10,210 nt of DNA, from assembly GCA_934661735.1 (NCBI GenBank), contig CAKUJN010000074.1:1-10210 (forward strand), written 5' to 3'. The notes beneath the pieces are model-generated. The model saw only the letters and a program-made list of their open reading frames with translations. It ran no database searches and was not told the DNA's origin. Shown here one piece after another: positions 1 to 5,648 of this stretch. The position numbers were made by a program, and so were the translations under genes. This DNA comes from an uncultured Oscillospiraceae bacterium. Its GTDB lineage: Bacteria > Bacillota > Clostridia > Oscillospirales > Oscillospiraceae. Position 1 is the stretch's first letter; each line of letters begins with the position of its first letter.

Positions 1-35
1 CAAACAGGAGATAAAAACGCAACTATAAAATTTAC

Positions 36-42
36 AAGGAGG
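36..42 (+). promoter_or_regulatory. Ribosome binding site of the SLH protein gene
   Basis: AAGGAGG is a full-strength Shine-Dalgarno 8 nt before the ATG at 51. A TATAAA at 24-29 lies too close to it to be a useful -10, because a start near 36 would leave no leader. The true promoter is therefore probably upstream of the window. Confidence 0.85.
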
Positions 43-50
43 AAAACTCA

Positions 51-2879
51 ATGAAGAACTTCAAAAAGGTTCTTGCTCTGGTTCTGGTTGTCGCGACTCT
101 TCTGAGCTTCGCTACCATCGCCAGCGCGAAGGTACCCACTGATGCCTTCACTGATAAGAAGGACATCAAGGCCGACTACAGCACGGCTGTCGACGTTCTG
201 ACTTATCTGGGCGTTCTTGCGGGCTACCCCAACAAAACTTTCAGACCCCAGGGTGAAATCACCCGCGCAGAGGCTGCGAAGATCATTGCCATGCTGGACA
301 ATGGCTCTTCCGAAATCAACGGCCTTTACGCTTCCGCCAATCCCTTTACCGATAGCAAGGGCCACTGGGCAGAGAGCTTCATCGCTTACTGCTACAAGAC
401 CGGCATCATCGACGGTATTGGCAATCTGAAGTTCGCTCCCGACGCCAAGGTTACTGGTGTTCAGTTCCTCAAGATGACGCTGATCGTCCTCGGCTACGAC
501 GCCAAGAAAGAGGGCCTGACCGGTGCTTCCTGGGCTGTCAACACTCTGGCTCTGGCTAAGAAGGCTGGCCTGCTGGCTGGTCTGGGCTACAAGTATGACT
601 ACTCTGCCAACCTCACCCGTGAGGCTGCTGCGCAGATCATGCTGAACGCTCTGAACTCTCAGATCGTTGACTACGGTTACGAATTCAAGCCTGGCGAGAA
701 GCAGGTGTTCGTCACCGTTGCCGGTGCTGTCGTCGTTAACGGCGTGTACCTGAGAGGCCAGTGGAATGTTAAGAGCGTTCCGTTCACCGATGCTTTCGAG
801 CGCCCGGGCAACAAGTACATCGACACCAAGACCGGCGCTACCATCACCTCCCGCCTGCTGACTCCGGTTCAGACCTACACCACCAAGGTCTCCGAGTGCA
901 AGGTTCTCGAGGATCTGGGCATTGCCAAGACCGACATCAAGACCGCTCTCTCCTTTGACTTCTATGACAATGGTGAGATGAGATTTGCTGCGGATGACAA
1001 CTACACGCTGAAGCACGTCTCCAACAATGCCTGCATTGCTGAGCCGTTCGGCTATTCGCATCAGGGCACGCTGACCGAGATCTATGATGTCTCCGGTTGG
1101 GCTGGCGCTGGCGATGTCTATGACGAGGACAAGAACGATGACGGCGTCGTCAAGAACGGCGAGGACTATCGTGTCGTTCAGGTTGACACCTATCTGGCCA
1201 ACGTCGTGGACGTCAAGGCTACTACTGTCAACCGTGCTGGTCACCGTGTCAGCGGCACCCCGCTGCTCACTCTGAACCCGTACTATCCCGAGACCAACCA
1301 GTGGGACAACGACAACGAGCACAACAATAATGGCGAATGCACCGGCGATAACTCCATCACCGAGGCTGCGGCTTATTGGACTGTCGAGGCGGAAGGCTTC
1401 TCCAAGAACGATAAGGTCCTGGTCACCTACTCCTACAAGCATACCGAGAACGGCAATCAGGATAATGACTTCTACGGTGTTCAGTCCGTCGAAAAGGCCA
1501 AGGTTGAGAATGCTCAGCTGACCGGCTTCGATCACACCAAGGATTGCGATTCCCGTGTTGTCGGCGTTGCCGGCACCAACAGAGGCGAAGCGTTCACGTT
1601 CGAGTATGGCTACAACCTGCTCGTCAAGGCAAACGTTGGTGCAACCAAGGCGTTCTACTATGACAAGTACGACAACGTCATCGGCATGGGCAACCCCGTC
1701 GGTGCTGCTGCTACCAGCTACGCTGTTGTCGACGCTACCTACTACCTGATCGAGTCCGGCAAGGGCTCTGCCAACGGCACCATGGTCGGTCTGGACGCCA
1801 AGTCCACCGACGTCAAGGTTGCTGCGATTGACCGCATCAAGATGGTCAATGGCACTCTGACTGGTACTGTTGAGTCGACCACCTACGACAAGTTCTCCCG
1901 CTATGCCAACACCTCCGCCCGTGCAGAGAGCTGGGCTGGCGTCGGCAACGGTAACCTGATCGACAAGGACGGCGTGACCTATGTCAAGGGCAACGAGTGG
2001 GCATACGATGTTCTGTATACCACCAGCACCGATGCTTACGGCCGCTACATCTACACCTTCGCTGGCGATATCTACTCTGTCGATGTCATTGCTACCATCA
2101 CGGACGGCGACAAGAACGTTTACGTTGATGTTAACAAGGACGGCACGATCGTAAGTGCTGATGGTGACTATGCCTACGCTCTGGATGCGGACACCAAGGT
2201 TCTGATCCACGAGAACGACGGCACCTACACGGCTGCTACCATTGCAACGCTTGGCTCTGTCCAGGCTGGCGGTGTTCAGATCGTTGACGAGGACAATAAC
2301 GGCTATGCCGATATCGTCTACCTGTTCAACGGCATCATCCGCAAGGGCGACGTCTCCGTCGGCTACGTTGCTGACTGGAGCAACCCCGAGTACAAGCTGA
2401 TTGGCTCCACGACCTACTACGTCTACAACGTCTACTTCGACGGCGTCCGTACTCCGGTCTACTTCGCAAGCGAAATGAGCGGCAACACGGTTGGCCTGTA
2501 CAAGTTCAGCTTCACCAGCGGTGACGGCCACATCCTCTATGCGGCTGCGACTCTGCTGAAGAGCGCGAACGGCGTTTACGGCGGCACGACCGAGGATGCT
2601 GTCTACTTCGTCTCCCTGAACAAGGATAAGACCGCTATGCTGGTCGGCAGCAAAGCGACCGCCGAGAGCGAGATCGTTGTTGATCCGGTCGCGAAGAACT
2701 TCGCTGACGGCATCAAGGTCTACTACGTCGACGGCAAGACCGTTGCGCACACCGAGTTCGATCTGCTTGACGCCTCCACGCTGGAAGGCATCTGGGCTGG
2801 CGATCAGATCGTCTACTCCGTCAACGCGGCTGGCAAGGTCACTGCGATCTACATCGTCACTGATCAGGCTGCGGACTAA
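51..2879 (+). CDS. S-layer-homology (SLH) domain surface protein
   Basis: This is a 942-residue exported protein, probably a cell-wall-anchored or S-layer-like surface protein. A signal peptide is visible: basic MKNFKK, a hydrophobic core to about residue 21, then A-S-A at 24-26, giving likely cleavage before K27. SLH-type repeats follow at about 33-82 (GYPNKTFRPQGEITRAEAAK), 97-148 (FTDSKGHWAE) and a more divergent third at about 158-202. SLH triplets bind secondary cell-wall polymer in other Firmicutes. The remaining 740 residues are Tyr/Val/Asp/Thr-rich and I recognise no enzyme in them. Three acidic loops resemble EF-hand or dockerin calcium loops (D358-G365, D693-D704, D746-D754). The start is supported by AAGGAGG at 36-42, 8 nt upstream. 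Codon use is strongly biased (AAG, AAC, GGC, GTC/GTT, GCT), as in highly expressed genes. The promoter lies left of the window. SLH assignment is firm; the exact role is not. Confidence 0.93.
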   Translation: MKNFKKVLALVLVVATLLSFATIASAKVPTDAFTDKKDIKADYSTAVDVLTYLGVLAGYPNKTFRPQGEITRAEAAKIIAMLDNGSSEINGLYASANPFTDSKGHWAESFIAYCYKTGIIDGIGNLKFAPDAKVTGVQFLKMTLIVLGYDAKKEGLTGASWAVNTLALAKKAGLLAGLGYKYDYSANLTREAAAQIMLNALNSQIVDYGYEFKPGEKQVFVTVAGAVVVNGVYLRGQWNVKSVPFTDAFERPGNKYIDTKTGATITSRLLTPVQTYTTKVSECKVLEDLGIAKTDIKTALSFDFYDNGEMRFAADDNYTLKHVSNNACIAEPFGYSHQGTLTEIYDVSGWAGAGDVYDEDKNDDGVVKNGEDYRVVQVDTYLANVVDVKATTVNRAGHRVSGTPLLTLNPYYPETNQWDNDNEHNNNGECTGDNSITEAAAYWTVEAEGFSKNDKVLVTYSYKHTENGNQDNDFYGVQSVEKAKVENAQLTGFDHTKDCDSRVVGVAGTNRGEAFTFEYGYNLLVKANVGATKAFYYDKYDNVIGMGNPVGAAATSYAVVDATYYLIESGKGSANGTMVGLDAKSTDVKVAAIDRIKMVNGTLTGTVESTTYDKFSRYANTSARAESWAGVGNGNLIDKDGVTYVKGNEWAYDVLYTTSTDAYGRYIYTFAGDIYSVDVIATITDGDKNVYVDVNKDGTIVSADGDYAYALDADTKVLIHENDGTYTAATIATLGSVQAGGVQIVDEDNNGYADIVYLFNGIIRKGDVSVGYVADWSNPEYKLIGSTTYYVYNVYFDGVRTPVYFASEMSGNTVGLYKFSFTSGDGHILYAAATLLKSANGVYGGTTEDAVYFVSLNKDKTAMLVGSKATAESEIVVDPVAKNFADGIKVYYVDGKTVAHTEFDLLDASTLEGIWAGDQIVYSVNAAGKVTAIYIVTDQAAD

Positions 2880-3064
2880 TCTCTGGTAAAATCCAAACCG
2901 GCAGTATGCGGGGCCGGATGCCGCTGCGATCATCCGGTTCCGCTGCTGCGGTACGCAACCACCATCTGATACAACATAATGTTGGAGCGTCAGTAAATTT
3001 GAGCTGAGTACTCCCACACTCAGAATGGGCATGCGCCTGGTGCACGCATGGCATCACGACAAAG
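2880..3064 (+). other. Hairpin-rich 3' untranslated region of the SLH gene
   Basis: I see no gene in this stretch. It holds three stem-loops before the terminator. The first is a strong stem of about 13 bp, 2908-2920 with 2931-2943, including two G-U pairs. The second is CTGAGT/ACTCAG, 3004-3009 with 3018-3023. The third is CATGCG/CGCATG near 3030-3050. None has a T-tract, so they are not intrinsic terminators themselves. They may stabilise the 3' end of an abundant mRNA, which is inference. Confidence 0.45.
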
Positions 3065-3095
3065 AAGGAACCTCCCCTCGGGGAGGTTCCTTTTT
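3065..3095 (+). terminator. Intrinsic terminator (bidirectional)
   Basis: A stem of at least 11 bp (GGAACCTCCCC at 3067-3077 with GGGGAGGTTCC at 3080-3090) has a very tight loop and is followed by TTTTT. It ends the SLH transcript. Read on the minus strand the stem is followed by TTCTTTG, so it could also stop minus-strand transcripts coming from the small toxin-like gene. Confidence 0.9.
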
Positions 3096-3108
3096 CATGC
3101 CAAAGCCC

Positions 3109-3136
3109 TTGACACCGCGTCGCTTTGGACTATAAT
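3109..3136 (+). promoter_or_regulatory. Consensus sigma-A promoter of the antisense RNA
   Basis: TTGACA (3109-3114) and TATAAT (3131-3136) match the vegetative consensus perfectly at both boxes, with a 16-bp spacer. The predicted start is about 3143. No protein gene follows on this strand within reach. A terminator at 3216-3246 makes the product a short RNA. Confidence 0.85.
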
Positions 3137-3140
3137 AGAA

Positions 3141-3169
3141 ACAGGGAACCACAGCGAACGGTTGTGGCC
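3141..3169 (+). repeat. Left arm of inverted repeat flanking the toxin-like gene
   Basis: ACAGGGAACCACA at 3141-3153 recurs inverted at 3351-3363 with 12 of 13 matches. ACGGTTGTGGCC at 3158-3169 recurs inverted at 3329-3340 with 10 of 12 matches. This arm is also the 5' hairpin of the antisense RNA. Confidence 0.7.
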
Positions 3170-3246
3170 CTGTGCTAAGTAAAAGTAATATGAATGGCTG
3201 AATCAGCCGACACTACCGTCACTTGCCAGAGTGGCGGTTTTGTCTT
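3143..3246 (+). ncRNA. Candidate antisense RNA (type I antitoxin-like)
   Basis: A transcript of about 105 nt is outlined by the perfect promoter at 3109-3136 and the intrinsic terminator at 3216-3246. Its 5' end folds into a stem-loop: CCACA 3149-3153 with TGTGG 3163-3167, and CAGGG/CCCTG outside it. A second small hairpin, GGCTG/CAGCC, lies at 3196-3208. It contains no start codon with a ribosome site. It runs antisense to the 3' part of the 27-codon minus-strand ORF, covering its stop codon and last nine or so codons plus downstream mRNA. This 3'-overlapping arrangement is known from txpA/RatA and bsrG/SR4 type I toxin-antitoxin pairs in Bacillus. The function is inferred from layout only. 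Confidence 0.65.
3216..3246 (+). terminator. Terminator of the antisense RNA
   Basis: CCGTCAC (3216-3222) pairs with GTGGCGG (3231-3237) through seven pairs, one of them a wobble. The loop is 8 nt and is followed by TTTTGTCTTTT. The stop codon of the opposing small ORF (3219-3221) lies inside this stem. Confidence 0.7.
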
Positions 3247-3302
3247 TTCACACGTATCGTAAACGTAAATCCAAAAATATGGAACGTCAGTGTGATAGGC
3301 AT
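3219..3302 (-). CDS. 27-residue toxin-like small peptide
   Basis: ATG at 3302 to TGA at 3219 encodes 27 residues, beginning MPITLTFHIF and ending NRHSGK. An ideal AAGGAGGTGA ribosome site lies upstream, with GGAGG at 3311-3315, 8 nt before the ATG. The gene has its own promoter (3386-3414). The first 18 residues alternate hydrophobic with Thr/His/Gly, and the C-terminal third is very basic (R17, K19, R20, R23, K27). Small size, a hydrophobic front with a basic tail, a masked ribosome site and a convergent antisense RNA are the marks of type I toxins. I do not recognise the family: it is not an obvious Fst, TxpA, BsrG or Hol_Tox sequence. The alternating pattern suits a beta-strand better than the usual membrane helix. 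It could be another small membrane-active or regulatory peptide. Confidence 0.62.
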   Translation of the reverse strand: MPITLTFHIFGFTFTIRVKRQNRHSGK

Positions 3303-3305
3303 GTG

Positions 3306-3330
3306 CCTCACCTCCTTTTCGGAGGAGTGG
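3306..3330 (-). promoter_or_regulatory. Hairpin masking the toxin Shine-Dalgarno
   Basis: In the minus-strand mRNA, CCTCC (3325-3321) pairs with the ribosome site GGAGG (3315-3311) across a GAAAA loop. Beyond two single mismatches the stem extends with C-G and CC-GG pairs. Folded this way the ribosome site is hidden, a usual safety feature of type I toxin mRNAs. Confidence 0.6.
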
Positions 3331-3363
3331 CCGCAACCGCCCGCCGTTTTTGTGGTTCCCCGT
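3329..3363 (-). repeat. Right arm of inverted repeat flanking the toxin-like gene
   Basis: This is the inverted counterpart of 3141-3169, with about 7 extra bases between its two blocks. It lies in the leader of the toxin-like mRNA. A toxin mRNA extending to about 3141 could therefore pair its own 5' and 3' ends. Confidence 0.7.
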
Positions 3364-3385
3364 GGGGGCAGCTGCCCTTGAAAAC

Positions 3386-3414
3386 AGTCTACCAGATGAG
3401 CAGAAAAATGTCAA
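3386..3414 (-). promoter_or_regulatory. Promoter of the toxin-like gene
   Basis: On the minus strand TTGACA (3414-3409) is followed after exactly 17 bp by TAGACT (3391-3386). The -35 box is perfect and the -10 matches 4 of 6. The predicted start near 3379 gives a leader of about 75 nt before the ATG at 3302. That leader contains the GC-rich palindrome GGGCAGCTGCCC at its front. Confidence 0.7.
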
Positions 3415-3417
3415 TTC

Positions 3418-3443
3418 CTGTCTGCTTACACAGCTGTAGACAG
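3418..3443 (-). terminator. Hairpin downstream of ung, possible weak terminator
   Basis: CTGTC (3418-3422) pairs with GACAG (3439-3443), and inside a 4-nt bulge TACA pairs with TGTA. On the minus strand five Ts follow only after about 9 nt, and the toxin promoter -35 box lies in between. It may partly insulate the toxin-like gene from ung transcription. Confidence 0.3.
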
Positions 3444-3453
3444 CGCACGGCAA

Positions 3454-4131
3454 TCAGAGTTGCCAGTTGATTTCCGGTTCGCCGTTTGCCGTCAGGAAAG
3501 CGTTGATCTGCGAAAATGGGCGGCTGCCGAAGAAGCCGCGGTAGGCGCTGAGCGGGCTCGGGTGCGCCGATTGCAGAATCAGGCGCGGATATGGCGACGC
3601 GGCGGCGACAGCCGCCTTTTTCTGCGCCTGCGCGCCCCACAGCACAAACACGACCGGCTGCGGCAGCTGCGCGACGGCCGCGGTGACGGCGTCGGTGAAG
3701 CGCTGCCAGCCGAGGGTTTTGTGGCTGTTCGCGTGTCCGGCCTCAACTGTCAGAACGGAGTTCAGCAGGAACACGCCCTGCCGCGCCCATGGCGTCAGAC
3801 AGCCGCAGGAGAGCGGCGACAGGCCGAGATCGGATTGCAGCTCTTTGGAAATATTTTGAAGCGATGGCGGCATCCGCACGCCGGCCTTGACGGAAAAGGC
3901 GAGGCCGTGCGCCTGCTCCGGCTCGTGATACGGGTCCTGCCCCAGAATAACCACGCGCACGCGCTCGGGCGGCGTGCAGTGAAAGGCGAAAAAAATCTCC
4001 TCCTGCGGCGGAAAAACCGTGCTGCTTTGGTATTTCCCCTCCACCTGAGCCAGCAAATCCCGAAAATACGGTTTTTCAAGCTCCGGCTGTAAAAGCGGCG
4101 CCCACGCGCCGAGTGCGCTCAAATCGATCAC
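3454..4131 (-). CDS. ung: Uracil-DNA glycosylase, family 1
   Basis: The enzyme excises uracil from DNA, which arises by cytosine deamination or dUMP misincorporation, and so starts base excision repair in the cytoplasm. All family-1 motifs are visible in the 225 residues. They are the water-activating loop GQDPYH at 64-69 (catalytic Asp66), GLAFSV at 76-81 with the uracil-stacking Phe, LLN at 122-124 with the uracil-reading Asn124, and the HPSPLSAYRGFFGS minor-groove loop at 190-203. The length is normal for Ung. The start is GTG at 4131 with GGAGG (4140-4144) 8 nt upstream. The open frame extends much further upstream, but only as antisense of the neighbouring gene. It is transcribed divergently from the LysM-GH18 gene, from a promoter with an extended -10. 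Assignment is very secure. Confidence 0.96.
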   Translation of the reverse strand: MIDLSALGAWAPLLQPELEKPYFRDLLAQVEGKYQSSTVFPPQEEIFFAFHCTPPERVRVVILGQDPYHEPEQAHGLAFSVKAGVRMPPSLQNISKELQSDLGLSPLSCGCLTPWARQGVFLLNSVLTVEAGHANSHKTLGWQRFTDAVTAAVAQLPQPVVFVLWGAQAQKKAAVAAASPYPRLILQSAHPSPLSAYRGFFGSRPFSQINAFLTANGEPEINWQL

Positions 4132-4179
4132 GTTCTCTGCCTCCTGCCTCTGCGCCGCACAAGCGGATGATGTGCTATC

Positions 4180-4208
4180 AGTATACCAGCTTCCGCGGAC
4201 AAACACAA
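4180..4208 (-). promoter_or_regulatory. ung promoter (extended -10)
   Basis: On the minus strand TGGTATACT gives an extended -10 box, with TATACT at 4185-4180. A weak -35, TTGTGT (4208-4203), lies 17 bp further upstream. The predicted start is near 4173, giving a leader of about 40 nt to the GTG at 4131. Confidence 0.55.
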
Positions 4209-4248
4209 GCCGCGCTGCCGCGGCATATACTGGCGCGAGGTGGTTTGT

Positions 4249-5541
4249 TTGCATATCCATGTGGTACGCTCCGGACAGACGCTGTATTCCATCGGGCAGG
4301 AATACGGTGTGCCCGCGGGGCTGATTGCGCGCTATAACGGCCTGCGCGAGCCATACCGGCTGGCGGTGGGGCAGGCGCTTCTGATTCTCAAGCCTCTGCT
4401 GACGTATCGAGTGCGCGCGGGCGATACGCTGTACACCATTGCCAAACGCTTCGGCGTGTCCGTGCTGGAGCTGTGGCGGAACAACCCGAATCTGCAAGGC
4501 GGAACGCGGATTTATCCGGAGCAGGTGCTGGTCATCCGGCTGGAGGAGGCGCGGACGCGGCCGGTGTGGGTCGAGGGCTACGCGTACCCCTATGTGACGG
4601 ACAGCGTTCTGCGCGGGATTCTGCCCGATGCCGGATGGCTGGTTCCGTTTACATACGGCGTGGCCGAGGACAGCAGTCTGGTCATGGCGGACGACACGGC
4701 GCTGATTGCGATGGCGCGGGAATACGGCGTGTCGCCGCTGCTGCATCTGTCGACGCTGACAGAAACGGGCAGCTTTTCACGCCGGCGTGCGCAGGAAGTG
4801 TTGAGCAGTCCGGCGAAAACGCAGGCGCTGGTTCAAAACGCCGTGCAGCAAATGGTACAGCAGGGCTATGACGGTATTGATGTGGACTTTGAATTTCTGG
4901 GTGCGGAGCTTCGGGAGGCATATGCCGGATTTGTTGCGCAGCTGCGTGCGGCGGTCAACGAGGCGGGCGGCATCCTGATTGCGGCGCTTGCCCCGAAAAC
5001 CAGCGCTGCGCAGGCGGGCGCGCTGTACGAGGGGCATGACTATGCCCTGATCGGGCAGAGTGCCGATGCGGTGCTGCTGATGACATACGAGTGGGGCTAC
5101 ACCTACGGGCCGCCGATGGCGGTTGCGCCGCTGGGGTCGGTGCGGCGCGTGCTGGACTACGCGGTGACGGAGATCCCGCCGGAGAAAATTCTGATGGGAT
5201 TCCCCAACTATGCCTACGACTGGTCGCTGCCGTATCAGGCGGGGCAGACGCGCGCGCAGTCGATTGGAAATGAGACGGCAGTGCAGCTGGCTGTGCAGGT
5301 CGGGGCGGAGATCCGCTATGACCGGACGGCGCACACGCCGTACTTTGTCTACACCGCGCCGGACGGCACGGCGCATGAGGTATGGTTTGAGGACGCGCGC
5401 AGCTGTCTGGAAAAGTTCAAACTGGTGGAGGAGTACGACTTCCGCGGGCTGGGCTTCTGGAACTTCATGCGGCCGTTTACGGCGTGCTTCAGCCTGATGA
5501 ATTACATGTTCTCCATCGTGACGCCGGCACAGGACGCTTGA
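4249..5541 (+). CDS. LysM-LysM-GH18 peptidoglycan hydrolase (SleL/YaaH type)
   Basis: This is a probable spore-cortex-lytic N-acetylglucosaminidase acting on peptidoglycan. Two LysM domains occupy residues about 2-48 (HVVRSGQTLYSI) and 52-97 (YRVRAGDTLYTIAKRFGV). A glycoside hydrolase 18 barrel follows from about 107 to 416. The GH18 signature is D208-G-I-D-V-D-F-E215, with Glu215 as the expected acid/base, and MTYEWG lies at 278-283. Length (430 aa), domain order and lack of a signal peptide fit Bacillus SleL/YaaH proteins, which are made in the sporulating cell. I prefer the TTG at 4249, because GAGGTGG at 4237-4243 is correctly placed for it. The alternative GTG at 4240 lies inside that site. 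A TATACT at 4226-4231 may be the -10, but no good -35 accompanies it. A sporulation sigma factor is possible. No terminator separates it from the next gene. Confidence 0.9.
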   Translation: MHIHVVRSGQTLYSIGQEYGVPAGLIARYNGLREPYRLAVGQALLILKPLLTYRVRAGDTLYTIAKRFGVSVLELWRNNPNLQGGTRIYPEQVLVIRLEEARTRPVWVEGYAYPYVTDSVLRGILPDAGWLVPFTYGVAEDSSLVMADDTALIAMAREYGVSPLLHLSTLTETGSFSRRRAQEVLSSPAKTQALVQNAVQQMVQQGYDGIDVDFEFLGAELREAYAGFVAQLRAAVNEAGGILIAALAPKTSAAQAGALYEGHDYALIGQSADAVLLMTYEWGYTYGPPMAVAPLGSVRRVLDYAVTEIPPEKILMGFPNYAYDWSLPYQAGQTRAQSIGNETAVQLAVQVGAEIRYDRTAHTPYFVYTAPDGTAHEVWFEDARSCLEKFKLVEEYDFRGLGFWNFMRPFTACFSLMNYMFSIVTPAQDA

Positions 5542-5566
5542 CAGGCCGCGCGGCGGCGGGTATGAT
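5538..5566 (+). promoter_or_regulatory. Sigma-A promoter of the DUF362 gene
   Basis: TTGACA (5538-5543) and TATGAT (5561-5566) are separated by 17 bp. The -35 box contains the TGA stop codon of the preceding gene. The predicted start near 5573 gives a leader of about 75 nt to the ATG at 5649. Confidence 0.8.
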
Positions 5567-5648
5567 GATTTCAGGAAGAAGCATCAAGGCGCCGGCTGCA
5601 CAGCGTGCGGCTGCCGCGCAAATGAACAGAAGAAAGGGAGCTTGACAC

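Noticed and set aside
24..29. TATAAA as -10 box of the SLH gene
   Set aside because: A transcription start near position 36 would fall on the ribosome site. No -35 can be judged because the window begins there.
48..3032. 994-codon open frame on the minus strand across the SLH gene
   Set aside because: It is the antisense shadow of a strongly codon-biased real gene with signal peptide, SLH domains and ribosome site. The antisense frame has low-complexity Val/Asp-rich content and no recognisable domain.
3175..3453. 92-codon minus-strand frame overlapping the toxin-like ORF in another frame
   Set aside because: It starts upstream of the toxin promoter without a ribosome site, whereas the strong AAGGAGGTGA directly precedes the 27-codon frame.
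4193..4223. CCGCGG repeats between ung and the LysM-GH18 gene as an operator
   Set aside because: Two copies of a self-complementary hexamer are likely by chance in GC-rich DNA, and their placement relative to the promoters is not compelling.
4132..4746. Upstream extension of the ung reading frame (430 codons in total)
   Set aside because: The extra part is antisense to the LysM-GH18 gene, and ung has a good GTG start with GGAGG at 4131. The 225-residue product has the normal Ung length.
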